Positions 1 to 8,990 of a stretch of DNA of 64,000 bases are shown piece after piece. Position 1 is the stretch's first letter; each line of letters opens with the position of its first letter. Both the position numbers and the translations under genes were made by a program. Below the pieces are notes generated by a model. It did not search any database and was not told the origin of the DNA. It saw nothing but the letters and a program-made list of their open reading frames with translations. Origin of the DNA: Loripinus fragilis (lineage: Eukaryota > Mollusca > Bivalvia > Lucinida > Lucinidae); contig OZ026524.1 in the NCBI GenBank assembly GCA_964019695.1, positions 65,870,223 through 65,934,222 of the forward strand, written 5' to 3'.

Positions 1-124
1 ATTAATCCTATTCGCGGGATAGGATTATTAATACGTTAGCTCAAGTAGGGTGTACAGGTTAATGTTTATTTCATAATTGTACACAAAATATTACGTCACT
101 GTCACTCATGGTTGGCACGACAGT
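1..124. repeat. Partial copy of palindromic foldback MITE (family P1)
   Basis: Right half of a foldback element seen complete at 4359-4588. It begins at the palindromic centre (ATTAATCCTATT..GGATAGGATTA) and runs to the outer arm near GTCACTCATGGTTGG. Other copies lie at 11199-11284 (partial), 37374-37600 and 51676-51905. The window start truncates it. Confidence 0.75.
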
Positions 125-429
125 TGACATTTTTTTTCTTTATCACGTCAAAGTTAGTCGGTAAACTCATGCTAGAATTAATTTTCTAGTTTTTCCCAAA
201 AACATTTCATTCAAGAAACCGGTAAACGGGTACTTTGAAAACCCAAATGAAATAAGTATAAGGCGGCATTTCACCAGGGTCTGCACTTTTTGCAAAGGTA
301 TTATAAAATCTTCAGGGACAGAAACAACACAAGTCACTTACTTTTCAAGAGACCCGAAGCAGTCATGATTCCAGGAACCTTCCAAAAATTAATTTTATTT
401 CTTAAATGTATTATCAGTCAGTGTTTTCA

Positions 430-903
430 ATAGATTCATTCTACGTTTACTCAACTGAGACTCTGATAAGACGGCGCTTGCGTTTTCGCTGATTTGCTCC
501 TTAGAGCAGTCCTGTGCTATAAATAGTAGTTCTAGTTTCGATTTTTCGAAAATAGCTCTGCGTTTGTTTCTATTACGTAATCGGAATTTCCTTTTGTTTT
601 ACTCTGCGTGCCAGCGGCAAAGTTTGTCGTCTGCTGATAACCTTGCAAACAGTTTCCGAACAGATCAGGCCAGACAAACGGCGGGCCTGATCTGGATTTA
701 AACTTTTTGACACTGATTGTATTACCGAAATACTGGTTTGAAAAAGTTAATATTGAAAACAAAAAAAAGCAAGCGTGAATAATTACCAAGTAGGCAAATA
801 GTTTAATGGCACTGCATTTTCGTTTCCAATGTACCTTTTGACGCTACGAAATGGCGAATAAATATGTTCACCTGCATGTATCAACTACATGATCGTGCGT
901 ACT

Positions 904-937
<34 letters not shown>

Positions 938-1250
938 TGCGTGCGTGCGTGCTCGTTGCTTTTAGTGTGTATCTACATGTATTAGACCTAAAATGGAGAA
1001 TTAAAATCGTCTCATCATTAAATGTATTAATGAAAAATGTATTATATTCTGTTAAGACAGTATAGCTTTATTGTCAATAATCAGCTGAGACTCAGATAAG
1101 ACTGCAATTGTGTTTTCGCGCGTGTACCGTTTCATGAGATGCTTCTGTGACAATATTCTACTTTCGTTTTTCAGAAAAGCTATTAATAGTACATAAGCAG
1201 TTCTATTTTCGATTTTTCCGAAAGCTCTGCGACCTCGGAATTCCCTGCTT
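430..1250 (+). promoter_or_regulatory. Duplicated upstream block of unit-A gene with TATA-like boxes
   Basis: A block containing GACTCTGATAAGAC, a TATA-like GCTATAAATAGTA (about 515-528) and CGATTTTTCGAAAA recurs as a diverged second copy at about 1085-1230, with GACTCAGATAAGAC, GCTATTAATAGTA and CGATTTTTCCGAAA. The same two-copy layout exists upstream of the unit-B pseudogene (11697-12060 and 12570-12730). The position just upstream of the ORF and the TATA-like words suggest promoter sequence, but no transcription start can be read from sequence alone. A TG/CG-rich microsatellite (about 904-952) and a diverged dispersed repeat (600-780) lie between the copies. Confidence 0.35.
904..952. repeat. 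(TG)n/(TGCG)n microsatellite
   Basis: A run of TG dinucleotides passes into GTGCGTGCG repeats. The equivalent site in unit B is at about 12396-12433, with a different repeat number, so the tract predates the duplication. Confidence 0.9.
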
Positions 1251-1401
1251 CATATATATAAATAAGCAGGCATTAGATGCTTAAACTGCATTTTCTGAGA
1301 CAAGCGAATATACTGTTTGTTCTATTTAAAATTAAAAAAAAACGTGATATACACCAATTTAAAGGATAGATTGTAAATTGACAAACCTGGTTCCTTCCAA
1401 A

Positions 1402-2265
1402 ATGGAAAAGATCGTGCATTTAACTTCAAGATCTACAAATAGTCAGCTTGTTTCTTGTACACTTTATGCTGCTGGCGCTACATTGTTCTTCAAGAAGACT
1501 TTCAGAGGTAATATTTTACCTACAGTTCTATCTATGGTGCTACTAGGTGCAATTCTAGAACAGACGGACACCTTGCCAATAAAATCGTTTAGTTGTTTGC
1601 TTATATTACCAGTATGTGCTTTAGTGTACAATTGCAATCAACATTTTGATTGGTTGAAGACTGGATTGAAAATGGACATGTTTGTCTGGTTTCTGTTAGC
1701 ATTTATGGACGTCAAATTTAAAGGACAACGGACACTATTCACCAACATGTTCTTTCATACATTTTGTCCAGAAGACGTCGAACTGACGTGGAATCTCGTG
1801 AGACTACTCGTCACCGCCTGTCCACAGTTCCTCAGAAAGCCAATCTGGTTGAAGGCAAAATTACAAGGTATTCGAAGCAAACTAGGACCGATGTACGCTT
1901 TATTCATCACCTGTTACGTCATAAACCTGGAGAACGACATAATTGTGACGTCACTTGGAACCACAGCCTCGGGATTGGCTATCCTCGCAGGGATATTTTG
2001 TCGTCCGGACAATTCTGCGATGTTGGAACTCCTTGGTTACAGCACGAGCTATCGATCACGAAGAAAGTTGCATGGACGTTTGATGATTGCGTCATTTGTT
2101 TCAAGTATGGTTTTGTTTCTGCATAAATACGGATTTTTTAAATACGCATGTGACATTCTGTTCCAAAATCAAGGATTGCCGCTTGAAGACGTAACTACGC
2201 AGCTCATGAGATGTGAAAATGTATTTTACAGTAATCAATCCATAATCTACTTGCCAATAAAGTAA
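1402..2265 (+). CDS. Unrecognised multi-pass membrane protein, intact unit-A copy
   Basis: I do not recognise this 287-residue protein. The ATG at 1402 sits in a good context (CAAAATGG); an in-frame stretch reaches about 24 bases further upstream without another ATG. The protein has about seven hydrophobic stretches (residues about 17-30, 38-52, 62-77, 92-104, 161-175, 180-199, 227-246), consistent with a polytopic membrane protein, and shows no obvious cleavable signal peptide. The stretch from CPEDVELTW (residue 122) to SSMVLFL (240) is the part best conserved with the pseudogene copy at 30841-31499. There, many differences are silent, which suggests past selection on the protein. It is a single open exon with no intron inside; a retrocopy or the terminal exon of a larger gene are alternatives. 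The last 40 residues are repeated, decayed, just downstream. Confidence 0.6.
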   Translation: MEKIVHLTSRSTNSQLVSCTLYAAGATLFFKKTFRGNILPTVLSMVLLGAILEQTDTLPIKSFSCLLILPVCALVYNCNQHFDWLKTGLKMDMFVWFLLAFMDVKFKGQRTLFTNMFFHTFCPEDVELTWNLVRLLVTACPQFLRKPIWLKAKLQGIRSKLGPMYALFITCYVINLENDIIVTSLGTTASGLAILAGIFCRPDNSAMLELLGYSTSYRSRRKLHGRLMIASFVSSMVLFLHKYGFFKYACDILFQNQGLPLEDVTTQLMRCENVFYSNQSIIYLPIK

Positions 2266-2450
2266 TGCTTCAAGTATTGTGCGGTTTCCATACAATTTCG
2301 GGCTTTTTAAGTATGTGTGCCCTTCAGTTCCAAAATTAAGGATTTCCGCTCTTGGCAGTCAAACAACGAAACAGCGTTTATCATGAGATGTGGGCATGTT
2401 TTTTTTTTTTTTTTGTTTTTTTTTTTTTTTTTACAGTAACCAATACTAAT
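2266..2450 (+). repeat. Decayed tandem duplicate of the gene's 3' end
   Basis: Directly after the stop, the sequence repeats the last coding part with a period of about 169 bp: TGTTTCAAGTATGG at 2097 against TGCTTCAAGTATTG at 2266. Both continue through TTCCAAAAT, AAGGATT and ATCATGAGATGTG to TTTACAGTAA. The duplicate has indels and a long T run (about 2400-2432), so it no longer codes. The same arrangement follows the unit-B copy (from 31500), so the tandem duplication predates the locus duplication. Confidence 0.75.
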
Positions 2451-2500
2451 TGACTTGACATTAAATCATCGCCTCATTGAAATGACGTCATTGGCGCTTG

Positions 2501-2610
2501 TCCAAGTCAGCATACAACCACAGGCGACAATCGGCCCACCAGTGAAACGCCATTAGGATGTCATTTCGCTGGTGGGCTGATAATGGCCTGTATTCATATG
2601 CTTACTTGGA
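2501..2610. repeat. Foldback MITE (family P2)
   Basis: Palindromic element with ends TCCAAGTCAGCATA and TATGCTTACTTGGA, and arms around ATCGGCCCACCAG and CTGGTGGGCTGAT. A close copy lies at 31686-31795. Diverged central copies lie at about 34962-35043 and 52390-52470. Confidence 0.75.
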
Positions 2611-2734
2611 TCTAAAAAACAACGGCTTAGATCAAGCTGTGCTTCCAAGCAGTATAACACGATAATGATTTCGGTATATATCCCATGTACGAGTAGCAAA
2701 GGCTCTTACATGCAGTTTCGCCTCGCATACACAG

Positions 2735-3281
2735 ATTATCACACCGGAGATGCGGCAATCGAAAACACCAGTAGTATCGAGGAATGCAAATCAAAAATCA
2801 AGGAAACAGTGTTTTTGATTGCCATTTATCTCCCACTTGCGACAAATGGCAATCAAAAACACTGTTTTTATCGATTTTTGATCCGTGTATGTCGATTGCT
2901 GATAACGTTTTCGATTACACGACAATCGAAAACGCCAAAACTATCGAGGAACGTAGTTCAAAAATCAATAGAAACAGTGCCGATTTCGATTGCCATTTGT
3001 CTCCGCACTGGCGACAAGTGGCAATCGAAAACACTGTTTCTAACGATTTCTGATCCGCGTTCGTCGATTGTTGATAACGTTTTCGATTACACCGAGTAGG
3101 CGGCAATCGAAAACGCCAATAAAATCGAGGAACGCAGATCATAATTCATTAGAAACAGTGTTTTCGATTGTCATTTGTCACCCCACTGGCAACAAATGGC
3201 AATCAAAAACACTGTTTCTATCCATTTTTGATCCGCGATTGTTGATAACGTTTTCGATTGCCGCCTATCCAGTGTGATAAT
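2735..3281. mobile_element. TIR element made of three tandem hairpin monomers
   Basis: The ends are inverted repeats of about 32 bp (ATTATCACACCGGAG against ATTATCACACTGGAT, both leading to GCGGCAATCGAAAAC). Between them are three tandem monomers of about 165-180 bp. Each monomer is itself a hairpin: CAGTGTTTTTGATTGCC..GACAAATGGCAATC reads back on itself. Small ORFs here are by-products of the palindromes. Unit B lacks this element. Confidence 0.75.
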
Positions 3282-3519
3282 GGAAGATAAGACGGGCTGA
3301 AAGATAGAGTAAAACTGAGACTAAAATGCCAACCTCTAGCCTCACTGAATACGGAAGTACTAAGATTTCGTGGGCAGGCCCATTTTGGCCATCCTCTTGT
3401 TGCCATCCTCAATCCGCTTGAAGGTGGCAAAAGGATGGCAATTATGATTGACTAAGTTTGCAACCTGTAAGGTAGCACCGAAAAGTGATGTAGCATGAGG
3501 TAGCCCTTTATGTGAAAAT
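3282..3519. other. Unit-A flank, paralogous to 36912-37115
   Basis: No gene is seen. It aligns with the unit-B flank through GATAGAGTAA, CTAGCC(T/C)CACTGAATACGG, AGATTTCGTGGGC and CAACCTGTAAGGTAGCACC, which fixes where the two units resume collinearity. Confidence 0.7.
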
Positions 3520-4108
3520 TACCTGTACCCACAGTATGTAAACTGAAATAAACATCCTGTACCCGTTCCTCCTACATGTAGCTCTCGCCTTATAAACATG
3601 AATAACAGCACTCGTGCGTAACCAGTAGTCGGAAAAATGCGTGTATTTAGGTACATGTACCGGTTTCGATTCATATTGTTAGCGATACGGACAATACACA
3701 TTCGAACAAGGTAAGAAAAGCCATTTTGTCTATTTTATTCCGTTTTATTCCATGAGTTTAACGGTTTCCTTCTTTGCATTTTGCTTTGTTATAAAACGAC
3801 TTGCTCACAATCAGAGCCGTTCTGTGCCGAAAACGAGCTTAAATGCCAGTTTGCATGGTTTTAGTGGAATTGGCAATCACATGTGTACATGATTACATGA
3901 TTGTAACTGTAACAGTTACTAAAATCTATGGAAAAATGAAATTTAATAGGTGGGCCCTCGCAATTACAGCTGTACCAACAACTCTCACATCACAATTTCT
4001 GACAACTGGTAACGCACAAGTGCTGTAATTCATATGTATAAGGCGAGAGCTAGGAGGAACGGGTGCAGGATGTTTATTTCAGTTTACATACTGTGGTACC
4101 TGTATGTT
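3520..4108. mobile_element. Non-autonomous element with about 100-bp TIRs
   Basis: CTGTACCCACAGTATG and the following ~95 bases (through CTCTCGCCTTATA) recur inverted at about 4010-4105 (TATAAGGCGAGAG..CATACTGTGGTACCTG). No coding region survives. In unit B the flanks join directly near 37112-37125 (GCTGTATGTGTTGACTC), giving an empty site. A short, imperfect target duplication containing TATGT is possible. Confidence 0.65.
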
Positions 4109-4358
4109 TTGTCTCACGGCGTGACAACATTATAGAAATGAAACGCCCGGCTCATCTCCATCTCCGAGGGCTATAAGGTGGGTGTGTCATTTATCTGATC
4201 ACCACTTTCGTTTTAAACATCTACTGACGTTCCGCTTTCAAATGGCAACTGTACTTTCAGTCAGTAAACAACAGTCCACTTTAGATGGCAAGTTTTTTTT
4301 TTAAAAAGTTATACTTGTTTATTAGTTTTATTGTTCGCTGTGCCATGTAGTCTCTTTT
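4109..4358. other. Unit-A flank, paralogous to about 37126-37373
   Basis: Collinear with unit B (GAAATGAAACGCCCGGCTC, GACGTTCCGCTT, CTGTACTTTCAGTCAG). No gene is visible. Confidence 0.65.
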
Positions 4359-4588
4359 ACTGTCCTGCCAGCCAAGAGTGACAGTGACGCCGTGTTTTGT
4401 TTACAATTGTGAACTGTAAAACATAAACTTGTACACTCCACTTGAGCTAATGCGAATCGATAGATCACTTGTGTATTAATCCTATCCTGCGGATAGGATT
4501 AATACACAAGTGATCTATCGATTCTAAGTCCCTGATAACTTTGTAAACAAAACATGACGTCACTGTCACTCTTGGCTGGCAGGACAGT
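4359..4588. repeat. Complete palindromic foldback MITE (family P1)
   Basis: The outer ends are ACTGTCCTGCCAGCC and GGCTGGCAGGACAGT. The centre is a near-perfect palindrome around CCTATCCTGCGGATAGG (about 4465-4520) with arms of about 28 bp. Copies lie at 37374-37600 and 51676-51905, with partial copies at 1-124 and 11199-11284. Confidence 0.85.
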
Positions 4589-5121
4589 AGCTGAATGCCA
4601 TTATTAAGGTGGTCATGTTGCATATCAAGTTAAAGTGAAAGAAGTGTAGACTACCATGCAAGGTAACACTATGACTTTACACACACCCGTGAACCTTGAC
4701 CTCTGAGGTTGGGTTGAAAGGTCAGAGATTGAAATTATGCAAATCGAGTTTAGAACCAAATACAACGGCATTTACCTTAACGTTATATACATATATATAT
4801 ATAGTTCAGTCAGAATGGTCCATTGTATATACTTAGGGGTCACAGGTTATAATTTCCCAAAAAATATATCATTTCTTTCTCCGAATATCGCTTTTTACTT
4901 AGCAAACAGTGCAGATCCTGATGAAAATTGTGCGGCATTTAATCTGGGTCTTCACTGTTTGTCATAATACCCGTATAAGGGTTTCCTGTAAACAAAAAAT
5001 TAAAATGATTAAATAATTGTAAAATGTGATATTATATGCAATATTAACTGTGAAAGCCTCTTATATTTCACATGTGAATGGCTTTGCACGATATAATTGA
5101 ACTCTGATATGCTAGCTATAT
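4589..5121. other. Unit-A flank with a dispersed short palindrome
   Basis: No gene. 4600-4975 aligns with about 37602-37960 (GGTGGTCATGTTG, GACCTCTG(A/G)GGTTGGG, AATGGTCCATTGTATATA). At about 4905-4965 is a dispersed hairpin of the CAAACAGTGCAGA..TCTTCACTGTTTG type. The tail at 5022-5115 resembles 7895-7985. Confidence 0.6.
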
Positions 5122-5123
5122 TA

Positions 5124-6475
5124 CGAGGGGCATTTGGAAAGTTCTTACCATGGTCTTATATCTCAGTAACCGATTTGCAAACATTATCATGTGTGGTATC
5201 ATTTTGAAGAGCTCTCTTTCCTCTATGTTATGGCACAAATTTAATGAGCATATTATAATGAAGACACGAAAAATATTTTTGTGAATACATGTACTGTTTG
5301 TATACTGGAAAACGCAAAATTTCAGTGGAAAATATAACATATTACCTTTTTGAAAAGTGTGCAGAGCATTAACAATAGTTCATGAAATTAGATAATTTTG
5401 CACCATTTGGTAGGCCACAATCTGTTACAGTTATTATACAATTGATGACCGAGTTGGATGTTTCTAATATCTAAATACCGGTACAGCTATACCAAAACCG
5501 TCTAGAAAGCAAAGCAATGTGCTATTTTTTTCGACTTAAAATTGCATGTCACAATGCACATATTTTGAAAATATATAACGGACATTACTTTAAAAATGCC
5601 TTCAGTTGGTATTTTTGTCAAGCACATTTTATGTTCTTTGTATCGACACCAAAATAAATTTTGTAAACCAGAACAAAGGAAAGATAACTCTTACAATTTT
5701 GCCATGGGCCAGAGTGAGTTAAGCTATGAGCTGACGTTCTGGTTCATTTTAATTTAAAACAGTGACAAACAAAAAAGTAAAAATACCTTGAGAGTAGAAA
5801 TCAATTAATTTTGTGATGGTAAACGCGATACCATGAGAAGTTCGTATGCCATCGATAAAAATGGGAGGGGTTAAGTTACCCCACCCACTTCCAGAAAAGT
5901 AGGGGTAGTATTATTAGGAATAATTTTCTTGAATACAGAACTAAACAAGCCACAATTTTTGTGCGACGAAATGATTTTTATGAACTGTTTGCTACAAATA
6001 AAGCAAAGCCTATACTCAATAGGCATTTTTCGTGCTTCCTGTTGTGACACAATTTATGGGAAAAGTATAAAGAAAAATCGAAAAAAAGTCCCACTTTTGA
6101 AAGTTTACCATTTCTCTATTAGTCAACATTTTCCGAATGTAAAGGTGGAAGTTGTGCAAGCAGTGACCGCATAATATAATTTTATAAAAAATAAGTTGAC
6201 ACCAAATCGTTAATTTGTCAAATAAAGATCGCAAATAAGGTCCCCAATTTTCCTTCACTTTTTTCCAAGTATTTTGCTTTAAATTTCCGCCAGTATATAA
6301 ACCCCTACTCATTCTAAGCATGCGCTGCACGTGCACTCAAAGTCCTTTTTCGATAAAAATTTAACCATCAAGTAGCCGTTGAATTCTAGTTTCCAAAAAT
6401 GTATTATCTGATAGCATTTTATCAACGCATTGTGGAGTTATGATGCCATGCTAAGAACTTTCCAAATGACCCTCG
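5124..6475. mobile_element. Mariner-sized element with TA target duplication, coding region not recognisable
   Basis: TIRs of about 30 bp (CGAGGGGCATTTGGAAAG against CGAGGGTCATTTGGAAAG, both followed by TTCTTA), with TA flanking each end (5122-5123 and 6476-6477). The length of 1352 bp and TA target fit the Tc1/mariner superfamily. I could not find a transposase catalytic motif in any frame, so this is either a decayed or a non-autonomous copy. Confidence 0.65.
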
Positions 6476-6504
6476 TATGTTGAACAAAGATGAGACTTTG
6501 AATC

Positions 6505-6694
6505 ATGAGAGCACAGTGGCTCAATGGTAGAGTGGTAACTGGTTCGAGCCTCACCAGCGTTACTGTGTTGTGTCCTTGAGCAAGACACATTAAGCCTTGC
6601 TTAGTATTGGTTCAACCCAGGAAGACACGTCTCGACATAATGAAAAATTGTTGACTGGAACGTAAAGAATCACATCAAACAAACAAACATTAGA
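6505..6694 (+). mobile_element. tRNA-derived SINE
   Basis: The head has tRNA-like promoter words (TGGCTCAATGGTAGAG as A-box region, GGTTCGAGCCTCACC as B box). Next come the conserved body word CCTTGAGCAAGACAC, GGTTCAACCCAGGAAG, and a (CAAA)n tail. Other copies: 37999-38190 (+), 44941-45150 (+), 52010-52214 (-). A box spacing and loss of tRNA folding argue against a functional tRNA gene. Confidence 0.8.
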
Positions 6695-6964
6695 TTCAAT
6701 TCATTTTCACTTGTTTACATAAAGTGGTACTGTTGTATTAGCTTAATGAGTCTTCATGAGTGCTGTGCAAATTATTCAAACGGACTAGTCCTCAACTAAT
6801 ATTTTATTATTTGTTAATTTTATATCATTTTATTTGTTTATGCTAATACTATTTATGGTGAATCATAAATAATAAAACAATGCATAGTTTTGTATTTCTT
6901 TTCGGATTCATGTGAACGTTGTATTTAGTTTAACCTATTTAAGCCTAGCGTCCTTTTGTGGGAC

Positions 6965-7040
6965 ATAGGCAAACAGTGCAGACCCAGATCAAACGCAGCA
7001 TACGCGGCGTCTGATCAGGGTCTCCAATGTTTGCTTACAG
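6965..7040. repeat. Dispersed hairpin repeat, CAGACCCAGATCA type
   Basis: GCAAACAGTGCAGACCC..GGGTCTCCAATGTTTGC forms a hairpin. Copies lie at 38838-38905 and 63925-63990, with related ones near 4905, 8290, 11865 and 37890. Confidence 0.75.
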
Positions 7041-7149
7041 AATATTCTATTACAATTTGATTTTTTAAAAAAAAAAAATGCCACGCAACAACCCTTCAAA
7101 CGAAAATGGGCTGGTCCAATTGAAAATCGTGGGAAAATCCATTCGGCTG

Positions 7150-7450
7150 GTAACGTAAAAATCAAGTGAGTATATGACCAGGAAATGCCACATTCATAGA
7201 CCACTGACGAACCCATTACCCACGGCATAGGAGGAATAGATACAGACCAACTCACGGCACAGGAGGATAAGACACAGCCCAACCCATTACCCACGGCACA
7301 GGAGGATTAAACACAGGCCATGACCCACGAAACATGGCCCACGAAACATGGGGGAGTGACAAAAACACAGTAAACATCACGCACAAGAGAGCAAAGAGGT
7401 CAGCCCGTTCCCAGCAGGTGATCACAATGCAGCAAAGAACATGCAAGACA
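7150..7450. repeat. Short tandem repeat block (CACAGGAGGAT type)
   Basis: Copies of CCCACGGCACAGGAGGAT-like units spaced about 37-40 bp follow GTGAGTATATGACCAGG. Unit B has the same block at about 39030-39330 with a different copy number. Open frames here come from the repeat. Confidence 0.6.
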
Positions 7451-7503
7451 GCATAACAAAGACGAACACAAAGCACAAGTAATAATATAAATATAACATT
7501 CCC

Positions 7504-7622
7504 TGATTGGGTGATAGTCGAAAACATCATCCCCGGGAATGTGATTATCAGCCGAGGCGCAGCCAATGTTGATAATCATATTTCGAGGGATGATATTTTT
7601 GACTATTACCCTAGCAGGGAAT
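7504..7622. repeat. Imperfect palindrome
   Basis: GGTGATAGTCGAAAACATCATC reads back as GATGATATTTTTGACTATTACC, with the centre near AGCCGAGGCGCAGCC. Probably a MITE relic; no copies are seen elsewhere in the window. Confidence 0.5.
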
Positions 7623-7699
7623 GCAATATTTATTTTATTATGCCGAACACAACAGTAGATTCCTTATTTTCTGAAGTCCTTCTCTTACTGTATTGACCT

Positions 7700-8840
7700 A
7701 TCATGGTGAGGGTAGATCAAAAGGGAAAATAATGAACAGCCTCTTATCTTTATGCTTGAATGAAACTAATCTTTCACAAAAAAAGCTCAACTGGTAATTT
7801 TCAGAGCTTTTTAATTCTTTTTTTTTCGTCCCCAGAGCCTAAATCTGAAAACAATCCTGTAAATCAACTAATATAAAAATTCTGGCCTAACGTTGTAAAA
7901 TGTGATATATCTAACATGCAACTGTGATAAGTTCTTATAATTGCTTGTGAATGGCTTTGTAATACATTTAAACTGTGATATGAATTCAATAGTATGTTGT
8001 ACACATGTATATGTGACTAATATAAAGTAAGTAAGGGTACAAGGATCAGGAATCGACACAATCAAGTACCACACCTGACCGAAGATACCAATGGGAAAGT
8101 AACAAACTCACAGTTAGACACCACCATCAAAAGCCAAGAGGTCAACCCTTTCCCAGTGAATTAATCTATCGTTCGAATCAAAGAGGCACTATGCTTATTT
8201 TGGTCAAAATAAATAGAGTAATAATTTGTTAAAATTCAAATAAGTTTTTACGAGTGCTGTATCAATTATCCCTGTGTATACTTGAAACCCCTAGTCGGAT
8301 ACTTTCACACCGAGTGAAGACCCAGATAATGCATAAGCGGTATTTCATTAAGGTCTACACTGTTTGTCAAGGTTAAAAAAGATATTCAGACAAAAAACGA
8401 TTATAAATATATGCAATGGACCATCCCAGGTTTAATGTATCAAAACAGAAGGAAGAATTCATCCGTATACAAAGGGTTACATTGAAGTTATTTTTGTAAT
8501 TTTACAAATCATATAAACAATCAACACATATTTTATTTTTTTTTGTTAATTCTACATAATTTTGTTAATTTTTGCTTATATATCATTTTTAGTACATCGT
8601 TTTGTTTTTCATTTGATATTGATATGGACATTGCTGTTAATTTGGTGCTAGCAGCGTTTTTGTCAAATGCTTATAACCCTTGCAAACAGCTTGGACTCGG
8701 ATCAGAACCGACTGGATCCAAACCGTTTGACACTCCTATAGTGTTCCTGATATATTTTTCGAAACAGTTAATTTTGAAGTCTGCAGTCGACAACACACGC
8801 GTGAAAAGATACCCGGCATGTAAAGAGTCAAGCCAACAGA
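7700..8840. other. Gene-free unit-A flank
   Basis: AT-rich, with fragments of dispersed repeats (a CCCAGATAATGCATAAG hairpin near 8290-8370 and an AAACAGCTTGGACTCGG repeat near 8680-8790). No supported gene. Confidence 0.5.
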
Positions 8841-8849
8841 CCCAGGCCT

Positions 8850-8990
8850 CGAGGTTATAAAACTTGAGTTGATTCTCAAACTTAAAATAAAGCGCAATGA
8901 TTGGCTTCTTGCGGACACGTGTCCACAAGCAGCCAATCATTGCACTTTATTTTGAGACTGAGACTGTACTGAAGTTTTATAACCTCAAGG
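8850..8990. repeat. Large palindrome, GAGGTTATAAAACTT type
   Basis: CCTCGAGGTTATAAAACTT.. reads back as ..AAGTTTTATAACCTCAAGG, with the inner stem GCAATGATTGGCTTCTTG / CAAGCAGCCAATCATTGC around ACACGTGT. Related ends occur near 44512-44610. Confidence 0.7.

Noticed and set aside
532..789. Minus-strand 85-codon frame
   Set aside because: It falls in a dispersed-repeat region (GATCAGGCC..GGCCTGATC) shared with unit B, where the frame is not kept.
1764..2126. 120-codon frame on the plus strand within the membrane-protein gene
   Set aside because: A shadow frame. Its open length follows from the real gene's composition, and an equivalent is only partly kept in unit B.
6016..6336. 106-codon minus-strand frame inside the mariner-sized element as a transposase remnant
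   Set aside because: No helix-turn-helix or catalytic motif could be seen; the composition is like the surrounding AT-rich DNA.
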